This document shows, piece after piece, positions 9,108 to 16,977 of a DNA stretch of 64,000 nucleotides. The position numbers were made by a program, and so were the translations under genes. Numbering within the stretch: the first letter of the stretch is position 1; every line of letters begins with the position of its first letter. The stretch lies in contig NZ_WVHT01000006.1 in NCBI RefSeq assembly GCF_009834875.1, forward strand, positions 248,001-312,000, given 5' to 3'. The stretch comes from Hufsiella arboris. GTDB taxonomy: Bacteria; Bacteroidota; Bacteroidia; Sphingobacteriales; Sphingobacteriaceae. The notes under the pieces are model-generated. The model ran no database searches. It was not told where the DNA came from and was given only the letters and a program-made list of their open reading frames with translations.

Positions 9108-9980
9108 ATGAATAGATTTTTGTGCGCATCCTTATTTGTTGCCTCTACGGCTCTTCTCTCCTGCCAGACGGCTTCAACCACCACGGTTGCTTCGTCAGCT
9201 GATTCTGCAGTTGCGGAAAAAACTGACTCAGCAACATCGGAAACGGCTAAAGCTGCTGATCCATCAACGGTTAAAGTAGCAAGCGCCGCCACTATTCTTG
9301 CCCGCAAGCAAGTGCCTGTGCTTTGTTATCACCAGATCCGCGACTGGAAGCCGACTGATTCTAAAACTGCAAAGGACTATATCGTTCCAATCCAGGCATT
9401 TAAGGATCAGATTAAAATGCTGGCTGACAGTGGTTACCACACCATTTCAACCGATCAGCTTTACGATTACCTGAATACAGGTGCTGCTCTGCCATCAAAA
9501 CCGATTTTATTAACGTTTGACGATACCGATCTTGATCAGTATACGATCGCGGCTCCAACCTTAAAAAAGTACGGATTTAAGGCTATGTATTTTATTATGA
9601 CCGTATCGCTTGGTCGCCCGCATTATATGAGTTCGGAACAGGTAAAAGCCCTTTCTGACGAAGGAAATGAAATTGGAAGCCATACCTGGGATCATCACAA
9701 CTTTAAAAAATACCAGGGCAAAGACTGGGAAACTCAGATTGACAAGCCAACCAAGAAGCTTGAAGAAATAACCGGCAAAAAGATGAAGTATTTCGCTTAT
9801 CCATTTGGTTTGTGGAATGCTGAAGGAATTCCTGAACTTAAGAAACGCGGATTTTTAGCAGCTTTTCAACTCGCCGAAAAACGTGATCAAAATGATCCGT
9901 TATTCACTATCAGACGGATCATTGCAAGCGGCTACTGGGCGCCAAAAACATTACGCAACAGTATTGTAAACAGTTTTTAA
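9108..9980 (+). CDS. Polysaccharide deacetylase (NodB domain) lipoprotein
   Basis: Predicted cell-surface carbohydrate esterase family 4-type enzyme acting on N-acetylated glycans. The ATG at 9108 gives MNRFLCASLFVASTALLSC, a good lipoprotein signal; the longer ORF would begin at a TTG at 9090 and spoil it. After a Ser/Thr/Ala-rich linker the NodB domain starts at QVPVLCYHQIRD. The metal/catalytic motif ILLTFDDTD, the zinc-ligand motif SHTWDHH and the motif KYFAYPFG are all present, so it should be active. The PVLCYHQI opening resembles PgaB/IcaB-type deacetylases of poly-GlcNAc more than peptidoglycan deacetylases, but the substrate is an inference. The gene ends just before a strong terminator. 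Confidence 0.85.
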   Translation: MNRFLCASLFVASTALLSCQTASTTTVASSADSAVAEKTDSATSETAKAADPSTVKVASAATILARKQVPVLCYHQIRDWKPTDSKTAKDYIVPIQAFKDQIKMLADSGYHTISTDQLYDYLNTGAALPSKPILLTFDDTDLDQYTIAAPTLKKYGFKAMYFIMTVSLGRPHYMSSEQVKALSDEGNEIGSHTWDHHNFKKYQGKDWETQIDKPTKKLEEITGKKMKYFAYPFGLWNAEGIPELKKRGFLAAFQLAEKRDQNDPLFTIRRIIASGYWAPKTLRNSIVNSF

Positions 9981-9991
9981 AGGTTATTATT

Positions 9992-10034
9992 AAGATTTGT
10001 GGTTTGTCTAACACACAAACCACAAATCTTTTTT
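9992..10034. terminator. Strong hairpin terminator between convergent genes
   Basis: A perfect 16-bp stem (9992-10007 with 10015-10030) closes a 7-nt loop and is followed on the plus strand by a run of T. It lies between the deacetylase stop (9980) and the stop of the minus-strand peptidase gene (10033), and the A-rich left flank makes it usable in both directions. Confidence 0.85.
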
Positions 10035-10797
10035 ATCCGGGATGGAACATGCCGTTTAACATCTTATAGAGCTCCGGGTGCCGGCTCTCCAAAAGCTCCG
10101 ACCGCTCGAAAAAATATTCGGAAACAACCGCCAAAAACTCTCCTTCATTTTCGGCGGCGTAGGGATTAATATCTGACTTACCCTTCTCAATGTCTTTCAT
10201 TTCATGGTGCACCATTTTTAACCAGGGTATTGTATAACTGTGGCTTAACAGGATTTCGGGCACGCCATCCACCGTTCCATCGCTTTTATCCAGCAAATGG
10301 ACAAACTCATGCACACCGGTATTTTGCTTGTCATCCTTGTTTATGAAACCAGCTCTTAACGATGATTTCGACAAAATCATCTGGCCGTTCATATAACCCT
10401 CACCAACCATGCCCATCGTGTTGCGCCCAGAACCTTCATATTGAAACTCCTTGTCGAAAACGTCAGGATAAAGAATCACATTAGTTAGATTGTGATATCG
10501 CCAGTCTGGAAAACCAAAAATCGGGATAACGGCGCTCGCCGCAACCAATACCTTGTCAAGTTCTTCAATTTCAGTTCCTATAGCTTCAATTTTTGTGTGA
10601 GACAGGAACGTTACGATCTTCTGTTCGAAAATTGCCTTCTTATCTGCACCCAGCTTTTGGTAGAAGCCGACAAAAGTTTCAAGCAATAGCTTTATTTCCG
10701 TAAGTTCCTTTTCAGTTACCGGCTTCCCCGGTTTACCGCTGCGGAGATAAACTATGATAAAAATTATAAGTACTGCCGCGCAAATCAGGTAGATCAT
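10033..10797 (-). CDS. Zinc-dependent peptidase, MtfA/M90 family
   Basis: A 254-residue protein with one N-terminal membrane helix (MIYLICAAVLIIFIIVYL) and a metallopeptidase domain. The zinc site is visible as GVHEFVHLLDKSDGTVDG, the HExxH motif of the MtfA (DgsA anti-repressor) family, and the downstream NEGEFLAVVSEYFFE supplies the expected later acidic ligand. E. coli MtfA is soluble and linked to the glucose PTS regulator Mlc; the membrane anchor here suggests a different context. The gene overlaps the end of the SPFH gene by 4 nt, so the pair is translated from one message and the two products may work together at the membrane. Confidence 0.85.
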   Translation of the reverse strand: MIYLICAAVLIIFIIVYLRSGKPGKPVTEKELTEIKLLLETFVGFYQKLGADKKAIFEQKIVTFLSHTKIEAIGTEIEELDKVLVAASAVIPIFGFPDWRYHNLTNVILYPDVFDKEFQYEGSGRNTMGMVGEGYMNGQMILSKSSLRAGFINKDDKQNTGVHEFVHLLDKSDGTVDGVPEILLSHSYTIPWLKMVHHEMKDIEKGKSDINPYAAENEGEFLAVVSEYFFERSELLESRHPELYKMLNGMFHPG

Positions 10798-11723
10798 TTG
10801 TCTTTTAGTTGTTCCATTGCGTGTAGACTCATCATTTCTTTCATTGTGCGTTGCATCGCATCGCCCGATCCGTCAAGAAAGATAACGTTGCCTTTTGAAT
10901 TTTCAGAGAAATGTTTGATGGCTTCTGTCCACATCGTAAACAGAATTACTGAAGTGTCCATGTTAGCCTGCTCCATTTCTTTCGCGGCCAATGTCATACC
11001 TTTTGCAACTTCTTCGCGAAACAACGCGATACCCTGGCCACGGAGCTGTGCGGCCTGGCGTTCGGCCTCAGCGGCAATCTTAATCGCGTTTCCTTCCGCT
11101 TCGGCAGATTTAGTTTTAGTAATTAATAAAGCCTGGCCTTCGTTTTCTGCTGCGGCCTTTAAATTGTTGGACGCCACAACCTGACTCATTGATTTCATAA
11201 TAACATCATCAAACGTAATGTCATTTAACTGAAGATCCTGTAAATGATATCCCCAGCTCTCCAATATCTGGTCAATCTGTTCTTTTACGTGTTCAACAAT
11301 GTCGCGTCTTAAAATCAATACATCTGCCTGCTTTTTTGTAGCTACGAAAGCACGAATCGATCCTTCGACAGTGCGGATCAGCGCCTGCATAAGATTTCGC
11401 TCGTCGACAAACTTAAAAGCTACATTTTTAATACTTTGCTCATTATCATCCAAAACCGAATAGAGGAGCATTGCCTTAAAATAAACATTTGCCTGGTCAA
11501 CGGTTACCGCCTGGAACTCCAGTTCCACGGACCGGTTTTGAATAGAAATACGCGAATATATTTGTTCAATAAGCGGAATTTTGAAGTTTAATCCCGGTTG
11601 TAAAATCCGGCGATATTTGCCGAAAACAGTCACTACCGCGATTGTTCCCTGCTTCACGGTCACAAACGAAGAAAACAGGATCACAAGCACAACGAACAAG
11701 GAAATTGCTAAGGTTAAATTCAT
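10794..11723 (-). CDS. SPFH/band 7 (prohibitin-stomatin-like) membrane protein
   Basis: A 309-residue protein with one N-terminal membrane anchor (LTLAISLFVVLVILFSSFV) followed by an SPFH domain: TVKQGTIAVVTVFGKYRRILQPGLNFKIPLIEQI is a textbook start. The domain continues through LMQALIRTVEGSIRAF and the stomatin-type coiled coil rich in Ala, Glu and Lys (TKTKSAEAEGNAIKIAAEAERQAAQLRGQG). SPFH proteins form large oligomeric rings in the membrane and often partner with proteases; the downstream, 4-nt-overlapping MtfA-like peptidase fits that pattern. Upstream on the minus strand is TATCTTTA, one base from the -7 consensus, about 20 nt before the start. Confidence 0.87.
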   Translation of the reverse strand: MNLTLAISLFVVLVILFSSFVTVKQGTIAVVTVFGKYRRILQPGLNFKIPLIEQIYSRISIQNRSVELEFQAVTVDQANVYFKAMLLYSVLDDNEQSIKNVAFKFVDERNLMQALIRTVEGSIRAFVATKKQADVLILRRDIVEHVKEQIDQILESWGYHLQDLQLNDITFDDVIMKSMSQVVASNNLKAAAENEGQALLITKTKSAEAEGNAIKIAAEAERQAAQLRGQGIALFREEVAKGMTLAAKEMEQANMDTSVILFTMWTEAIKHFSENSKGNVIFLDGSGDAMQRTMKEMMSLHAMEQLKDK

Positions 11724-11856
11724 TGATTTGATTTTAATAACTAAAGATATTTTATTTATCTAAACTCAGATAGTTATGTAGAGTAATTATTTAAGACATA
11801 GCTGCAATCGGTTGCTATTCATCGAAAATTTTTAAAATTTAACAATTCGTTAACAC

Positions 11857-11883
11857 TTTGGCATTTTATATGCTTTATCTTTG
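11857..11883 (+). promoter_or_regulatory. Promoter with TTTG and TATCTTTG boxes
   Basis: TTTG at 11857-11860 and an exact TATCTTTG at 11876-11883, spaced 15 nt. Transcription should start near 11888-11891, at the foot of the first hairpin of the small RNA described next. Confidence 0.6.
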
Positions 11884-11889
11884 TATCAT

Positions 11890-11972
11890 ACAAAGGGAGA
11901 AATTCCTTTTCTATATTAGGTTTATAATTGGTTAGTTTGAAGCTTCTTGCCCATCAAGAAGCTTCTTTTTTT
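11890..11972 (+). ncRNA. Candidate small RNA or attenuated leader upstream of a methyltransferase gene
   Basis: Between a good promoter and an intrinsic terminator lies about 83 nt with no start codon of its own. At the 5' end, 11892-11898 and 11903-11909 form a 7-bp stem (one G-U pair) closed by a GAAA tetraloop. About 29 mostly unstructured nucleotides follow, and then the terminator hairpin at 11939-11965 with T7. This is the layout of a free-standing bacterial small RNA. The T tract ends exactly one base before the methyltransferase ATG, so it might instead be a leader that limits read-through. I cannot match it to a named RNA family. Confidence 0.5.
11939..11972 (+). terminator. Intrinsic terminator abutting a start codon
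   Basis: Perfect 11-bp stem (11939-11949 with 11955-11965, arms GAAGCTTCTTG and CAAGAAGCTTC), 5-nt loop, then seven T. The next bases are the ATG of the downstream gene at 11973. Confidence 0.85.
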
Positions 11973-12665
11973 ATGATGGATCCATTTTCTTCAGCATTAT
12001 CAGATTTCTATAACAAAAATAGCCAGGATATATTATGGCTTAATAACTCATATGGAGAACCGGAAAAAATGCCTGTTGAAGTCTTCTTTCGGGAAGAAGA
12101 AGATATTTCCGACCTTGAATATTATGCGCTGGAATTGTCAAGCGGTAGAATTCTGGATGTAGGTGCTGGTGCAGGCTGCCATTCACTTATTCTGCAGCAG
12201 TGGGAAGCTGATGTGACAGCGTTGGAGATTAACAAAGTTGCAGCGGAAATCATGAAAGATCGTGGTGTAAAAAATATACGCTGCGCTGATTTCTTCAATT
12301 ATAATGACGAAAAATTTGACACCCTGCTTCTTTTGATGAATGGCGTCGGGATTTGCGGCACATTAAAAGGCCTTTCAAATTTCCTTCAGCAAGCTAAAAA
12401 ATTACTTAATGTCGGCGGCCAGTTGCTATTCGACTCTTCCGATGTTTCATATCTTAAGGCAGATGGAAGTAAACTCAGCGAAAACTATTTTGGCGAGATC
12501 TCCTACCAATACGTTTACAAAGATATTGCAGGCGAATGGTTCGACTGGCTTTACGTTGATCAGAATGCGTTAACCGCTATCGCGCTACAAGCCGGATGGA
12601 ACACCGAGATAATGTACGAAGATGAAGACGATCAGTATCTTGCCAGGTTAACTCTTGCCGGCTAA
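11973..12665 (+). CDS. Class I SAM-dependent methyltransferase
   Basis: A 230-residue cytoplasmic enzyme of unknown substrate. The AdoMet-binding motif I is RILDVGAGAGCHSLIL, followed by the acidic loop VTALEINKVA and the motif-II/III stretch FDTLLLLMNGVGICGTLKGL and LLNVGGQLLFDSSD. The ORF extends upstream to a TTG at 11928, but that part is a terminator hairpin, so translation most likely begins at ATG 11973 or the adjoining ATG 11976. Because a terminator ends at the base before the start, expression needs either read-through or an unseen promoter. The 3' end overlaps the convergent beta-glucosidase gene by 18 nt. Confidence 0.8.
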   Translation: MMDPFSSALSDFYNKNSQDILWLNNSYGEPEKMPVEVFFREEEDISDLEYYALELSSGRILDVGAGAGCHSLILQQWEADVTALEINKVAAEIMKDRGVKNIRCADFFNYNDEKFDTLLLLMNGVGICGTLKGLSNFLQQAKKLLNVGGQLLFDSSDVSYLKADGSKLSENYFGEISYQYVYKDIAGEWFDWLYVDQNALTAIALQAGWNTEIMYEDEDDQYLARLTLAG

Positions 12666-13988
12666 AAAATCTCGATACCATTTTCCTGATGATTTAATAA
12701 TACGTGTCTGCGTGTCGAAGTCAATGTAAATAAGCCCGAATCTTGGGTGATAGCCTTCGGCCCATTCAAAATTATCGGTAAGCGTCCACACGAAATAGCC
12801 GTCGATTTTCAAACCCTCTTGTTTTGCTTTAACAACCTGGCTGAGATAATTTTCCAGGTAGCTTACGCGAAGTGGATCATCAACTTCTCCGTTCACAAGC
12901 TCATCGGGAAAGGCAGCGCCATTTTCGGTGATGATGATCTTTTTAACTTGGTTATACCCGTTAAACTTTTTAATCATCTCATAGATCGACTGCGGATAGA
13001 CTTCCCATTTCATGGCGGTTACCGGGACCTTTCGCTTAAGTGCGCCGACCAGCTTCGCATGCATGTATGGTGTAAACAACGAATATCTAACTACTTCCCT
13101 GGTGTAATTTTGCAGGCCAATAAAATCAAAATCGAATTTCAGCTTATCAGCATCATCAGGTTGAAAGTACTTTTCTATCTGCCTTAAAAATGGAATATCC
13201 TGGTAAGGATAGCCTAATCCAAGAGATGGCTCAATAAATAACCTGTTAAGTAACGCGTCAACTCTAGCCGCCGCGTTCACATCACGCTGCTTTTGAGAAA
13301 ATGGCTCTACCAGTGAGCAGGAAAATGTAGTGCCGATGTTTGCTTCGGGAAGTAAGTCGCGCAGCAATGCACCGCCCTGTGCCTGGCATAAAGTAGCGTG
13401 ATGAACTGCCGGTAAAAAATTTTTAAGGCCCGTTCTACCAGGCGCGTGAATTCCAAGGAAATAACCAGCACCGGTAAATACTAGCGGCTCATTTAAAACC
13501 ATCCAGTTTTTAACACGGTCGCCAAATTTATTGGCACATAGCTCAACATAATCCAGGAACCATGAAACGATATCCCTGTTCGTCCAGCCGCCTTTTAATT
13601 CGAGGGCATGCGGGAGATCCCAATGATAAAGCGTTAACCAGGGTTCGACGTTTTGCTCGAGGCAGTAATCGATTACTTTATTATAGTGATCAATTCCTTT
13701 CTGGTTTATCTGACCGGTCCCAGCAGGGAAAATACGTGACCAGGCAACCGAAAAACGAAAATTAGGAATATTAAGCTCGCGAATTAAATCGATGTCGCCT
13801 TCATAGGCGTTATAAAAATCACAAGCAGTTTGCGCATGATGATTCTGGTTTATCTTTCCTTTGATACCCGAAAATACGTCCCATATAGACAAACCTTTTC
13901 CATCACTGAGATGAGAGCCTTCCGTTTGATATGCAGCTGCCGATACCCCCCAGGAAAACTGGTCGCCGAATGAATTTTTAGTAAACAC
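12648..13988 (-). CDS. Glycoside hydrolase family 1 beta-glucosidase
   Basis: A cytoplasmic (no signal peptide) 446-residue GH1 enzyme. The N-terminal signature FSWGVSAAAYQTEGSHLSDGKGLSIWD is typical. The acid/base glutamate lies in WMVLNEP and the nucleophile in IITENGAAF, both intact. The C-terminal WTLTDNFEWAEGYHPRFGLIYIDF forms part of the sugar-binding pocket seen in GH1 beta-glucosidases, and favours glucosidase over 6-phospho-glucosidase activity, although the preferred aglycone cannot be read. Length is normal for the family. The gene is monocistronic, convergent with the methyltransferase gene, and followed upstream by about 180 nt with no recognisable promoter box. Confidence 0.93.
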   Translation of the reverse strand: MFTKNSFGDQFSWGVSAAAYQTEGSHLSDGKGLSIWDVFSGIKGKINQNHHAQTACDFYNAYEGDIDLIRELNIPNFRFSVAWSRIFPAGTGQINQKGIDHYNKVIDYCLEQNVEPWLTLYHWDLPHALELKGGWTNRDIVSWFLDYVELCANKFGDRVKNWMVLNEPLVFTGAGYFLGIHAPGRTGLKNFLPAVHHATLCQAQGGALLRDLLPEANIGTTFSCSLVEPFSQKQRDVNAAARVDALLNRLFIEPSLGLGYPYQDIPFLRQIEKYFQPDDADKLKFDFDFIGLQNYTREVVRYSLFTPYMHAKLVGALKRKVPVTAMKWEVYPQSIYEMIKKFNGYNQVKKIIITENGAAFPDELVNGEVDDPLRVSYLENYLSQVVKAKQEGLKIDGYFVWTLTDNFEWAEGYHPRFGLIYIDFDTQTRIIKSSGKWYRDFLAGKS

Positions 13989-14170
13989 TATTCCTGTTTA
14001 ACGTAGCGGCGATAATTTTTCAGTAGTAATATCTATACGGCCGAAAAAAAGAACGCATACTTCGTACGATTAACCACTTTTTGATTTTTTCCAAAAGCCT
14101 TCCCATAACCAACTATTTGTACAATCATACAAATCAACTATTAACTTATGGTTAGCTGAAGTTTAAGCTA

Positions 14171-14632
14171 TTAACTTATAAAGTGATACAGAAAAACTGC
14201 TTCGCCGGTAAAAGCTGGCTTTCTCTGATCTTTTATTTCAAGTTCAATACCAATATTCGCTTTCGTAACACCACGCAGATTGGCTATGGCAACAAGCTTC
14301 ACTTTTAAACGTACTTCGCTGTTTACCGTAACCGGCTGCGCGAAACGTAAGTGTTCGATACCGTAGTTGATCTCCATTTTTAAATTGCGGATATCAATTA
14401 TCTGTTTCCACAAATATGGAATTAGAGAAAGGGTTAGATAGCCATGTGCAATGGTAGATTTAAAGGGGCCTTCTTCTACCGCCCTGGTTTCATCCACATG
14501 GATCCATTGATGATCTAACGTAGCGTCGGCGAATTGGTTAATTTGCTGTTGGTTGATTTGGTGCCATTCAGAGACACCTAGCTCCTTACCTGCATGCGCA
14601 GCAAATTCGTCGTAATTATTTATTATAAGCAT
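14171..14632 (-). CDS. MaoC-like hot-dog dehydratase
   Basis: A 153-residue single hot-dog-fold protein of the R-specific enoyl-CoA hydratase/MaoC type. The active-site segment is INQFADATLDHQWIHVDETRAVEEGPFKSTIAHGYLTLSLIP; the Asp and His of the D-x(4)-H element are both present. Such proteins hydrate enoyl-CoA or enoyl-ACP intermediates, or act as nodulation-protein-N-like enzymes; which one applies cannot be told. It is the last gene of a tightly packed minus-strand group (DEAD helicase, mutarotase-like protein, MaoC) with gaps of 16-17 nt, so it is probably co-transcribed with functionally unrelated genes. Confidence 0.86.
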   Translation of the reverse strand: MLIINNYDEFAAHAGKELGVSEWHQINQQQINQFADATLDHQWIHVDETRAVEEGPFKSTIAHGYLTLSLIPYLWKQIIDIRNLKMEINYGIEHLRFAQPVTVNSEVRLKVKLVAIANLRGVTKANIGIELEIKDQRKPAFTGEAVFLYHFIS

Positions 14633-14648
14633 AGCTGGAAATAACAGA

Positions 14649-15518
14649 CTAATTTATCTTAATTGAAAAATCTGCTTCGAAAACGTGTCCTTTTTCAACT
14701 TTTTGAATATTTTCTTTTTGAGAGATATCCACTATTTTACCTTCTGTATCAGCGCAGCCCAGCCATGGTTCGATACAGCAAAATGGTGCACCTGGCTTGG
14801 CCCAAATTCCAAGGTAATTAAAATGAGGAAAAGTAACTTCTACAGAGTTATTGTGCTCTGTACTGCGTAAGCTGACTTTCCGTGATTGAATATTTTTAAA
14901 CACAAGGGCGTCATCATCAAACAAATGAGTTGTCAAATGAAGCTTGTTTCCCGTGGTAGCAACTTCCTTCGTTTCGCCGTTGAAGTAGCCATTTGATGAT
15001 AAGGAATGTGTATAAAGCGGTTCTTCCTTGTCAAATTCCAGATAATAATCTTCATAATTTTCCCCGGCAAAAAAAGGAACATTAAAAGCCGGATGCGCAC
15101 CTACAGAAAAATAAACGGCTTGTGTATCGCGGTTTATTATTTTATAGGTCTGTGTTAGCTCGCTTCCGGTAAGTTCAAACAGAACCTGAAATTCGAATTT
15201 ATAAGGATAATCCTGAAATGTATCTGCACTGTAATGCAGGGAAAGCTCCGCATAATCCGGCTTAGCTTCAAGTTTGGTAAATTGTGACTGCCGGGCAAAA
15301 CCATGTCGAAACATCGGATAAGATGCGCCGTTAATATGAATTTCATTATTAACGCACCCCCCTACAACAGGAAACAGATTTGGCGCCCGCCCGGCCCAAA
15401 TGTCCGGCTTACCGTACCAGATATGTTCGACGTTGTTGCGTTTATCAAAGATGGAGGTCAGCTCTGCTCCTTTTGAATTGATCGTTACTTTTAAGAGTTC
15501 GTTTTCAAGGTTAATCAT
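14649..15518 (-). CDS. Aldose 1-epimerase family protein (LacX-like)
   Basis: A 289-residue beta-sandwich protein of the galactose-mutarotase-like superfamily, LacX branch. Seen in order are the N-terminal LLKVTINSKGAELTSIFDKRNNVEHIW, the conserved PNLFPVVGGC and YPMFRHGFARQSQF, with the catalytic-type His in the HGFAR element, then SVGAHPAFNVPF with the second His, and a C-terminal FCCIEPWLGCAD that corresponds to the conserved Glu region. It lacks a signal peptide, so it should act on intracellular sugars. It lies 17 nt downstream of the DEAD helicase and 16 nt upstream of the MaoC gene. The actual sugar is unknown. Confidence 0.87.
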   Translation of the reverse strand: MINLENELLKVTINSKGAELTSIFDKRNNVEHIWYGKPDIWAGRAPNLFPVVGGCVNNEIHINGASYPMFRHGFARQSQFTKLEAKPDYAELSLHYSADTFQDYPYKFEFQVLFELTGSELTQTYKIINRDTQAVYFSVGAHPAFNVPFFAGENYEDYYLEFDKEEPLYTHSLSSNGYFNGETKEVATTGNKLHLTTHLFDDDALVFKNIQSRKVSLRSTEHNNSVEVTFPHFNYLGIWAKPGAPFCCIEPWLGCADTEGKIVDISQKENIQKVEKGHVFEADFSIKIN

Positions 15519-15535
15519 AATGTTATCATTAACTT

Positions 15536-16768
15536 CTAATTAGGCGTCTTGTTCTGCTGCTGCTGCGGTTTTTTCTTTTTCCAGTTGCGCCGTTTGTTGT
15601 TGTCGTTGCTTGATTTAGCCTTCGGATTATAAACCGGTGCATCACCGAAGCCTTCCGGTAACGACAGTTTGTCAATTTCGCGGCCAATTAAGTTCTCTAT
15701 ACTGGAAAACCGGCGCTGATCTTTTTCATTGATGAACGTAATAGCAGTTCCGGTCGATTCAGCTCTCGCCGTGCGGCCGATCCGGTGAATATAATCTTCA
15801 GGATCCGGTGGAACGTCGAAGTTAACTACAAGGTCGATCCCTGTGATATCGATACCGCGGGAAAGAACGTCGGTACCGATAATAACGCGAAGCTGCTTGT
15901 TTTTAAAAGAGCGCATGATAATTTCTCTTTCAGACTGATCCAAATCAGAGTGGAACGCTTTCGACTCAATTTTGATCTTTTTGAAGCTTTTTTCGAGATC
16001 TTTTACTTTGTCCTTTCGTGATGCGAATACGATGATACTTTTATATTCAGTGTCTTTGAGCAACGATTCTATTAGTGGGATCTTCTGCTCATCAAATACC
16101 ATATAAGCCTGCTGCAAAATTCCGCTTGCAGGCTGTGATATCGCGACGTTAATCTGCTCAGGTTCATGAAGCAACTTATTGGCAAGTGTCCGTATTTTAG
16201 GCGGCATAGTAGCCGAAAACAAAAGAGTCTGGCGTTTTTTGGGCAGATAACTTACGATTCGCATGATGTCATCGCTGAAACCCATATCCAGCATTCTGTC
16301 GGCCTCGTCCAGTACTAAATGCTGGAGATAATCAAGCTTAACAATTCCGGATACCAGGTGGGCAATCAGGCGGCCCGGAGTTGCGATGATAATATCTGTC
16401 CCATGTATTAATGCCCGGCGTTGCTGCTCATAAACACTTCCGTCGCCACCGCCATAAACGGCAATAGAACTTACGTCGGTGAAATAGGAAAATCCTTCAA
16501 CATGCTGATCTATCTGAACCGCGAGTTCTCTCGTTGGAACCAGGATCAGCGTACTTACATGCCGGTCTTTACTTTGAATTATGTGATGCATAACCGGCAA
16601 AATGAAGGATGCAGTTTTACCGGTACCTGTTTGCGCACAGGCAATCAGGTCTTTGTTTTGCAATATCGCGGGGATAGCTTGCTGTTGAATAGCGGTTGGC
16701 TGTTTGTAACCCATGTTACTCAGGCCTTCCATCAGCTGCCCGTCTAAGTTAAAATCGTCGAATGTCAA
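15536..16768 (-). CDS. DEAD-box RNA helicase (RhlE-like)
   Basis: ATP-dependent RNA helicase of 410 residues, probably in ribosome assembly or RNA decay. All canonical motifs are visible: the Q-motif (GYKQPTAIQQQAIP), [38 protein letters not shown] and HRIGRTAR. The C-terminal tail is short, basic and glutamine/asparagine-rich (NNKRRNWKKKKPQQQQ), a likely RNA-binding extension. It heads a minus-strand set with the mutarotase-like and MaoC genes. A second helicase of the same class is encoded at 31441-32688; the two share layout but not tails, so they are paralogues rather than a recent duplication. Confidence 0.93.
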   Translation of the reverse strand: MTFDDFNLDGQLMEGLSNMGYKQPTAIQQQAIPAILQNKDLIACAQTGTGKTASFILPVMHHIIQSKDRHVSTLILVPTRELAVQIDQHVEGFSYFTDVSSIAVYGGGDGSVYEQQRRALIHGTDIIIATPGRLIAHLVSGIVKLDYLQHLVLDEADRMLDMGFSDDIMRIVSYLPKKRQTLLFSATMPPKIRTLANKLLHEPEQINVAISQPASGILQQAYMVFDEQKIPLIESLLKDTEYKSIIVFASRKDKVKDLEKSFKKIKIESKAFHSDLDQSEREIIMRSFKNKQLRVIIGTDVLSRGIDITGIDLVVNFDVPPDPEDYIHRIGRTARAESTGTAITFINEKDQRRFSSIENLIGREIDKLSLPEGFGDAPVYNPKAKSSNDNNKRRNWKKKKPQQQQNKTPN

Positions 16769-16977
16769 TTTATTTATTTCAAGAATGGCCTTAAAATTAC
16801 TAAAATATTCCGACTAGGTTTTACTTAGCTTTAAGAAGATAAAGAAGCATGTAATTATTTCAGTTTAAATCACTTGCTATCAGCCATTTTTACAGGCGGG
16901 TCCGTTATTGAGCGACATATTTTCAGGTTTTTAAATCAAATAAGAAATGGTCGGTGTTTTGATAAAAAATGAGTACT

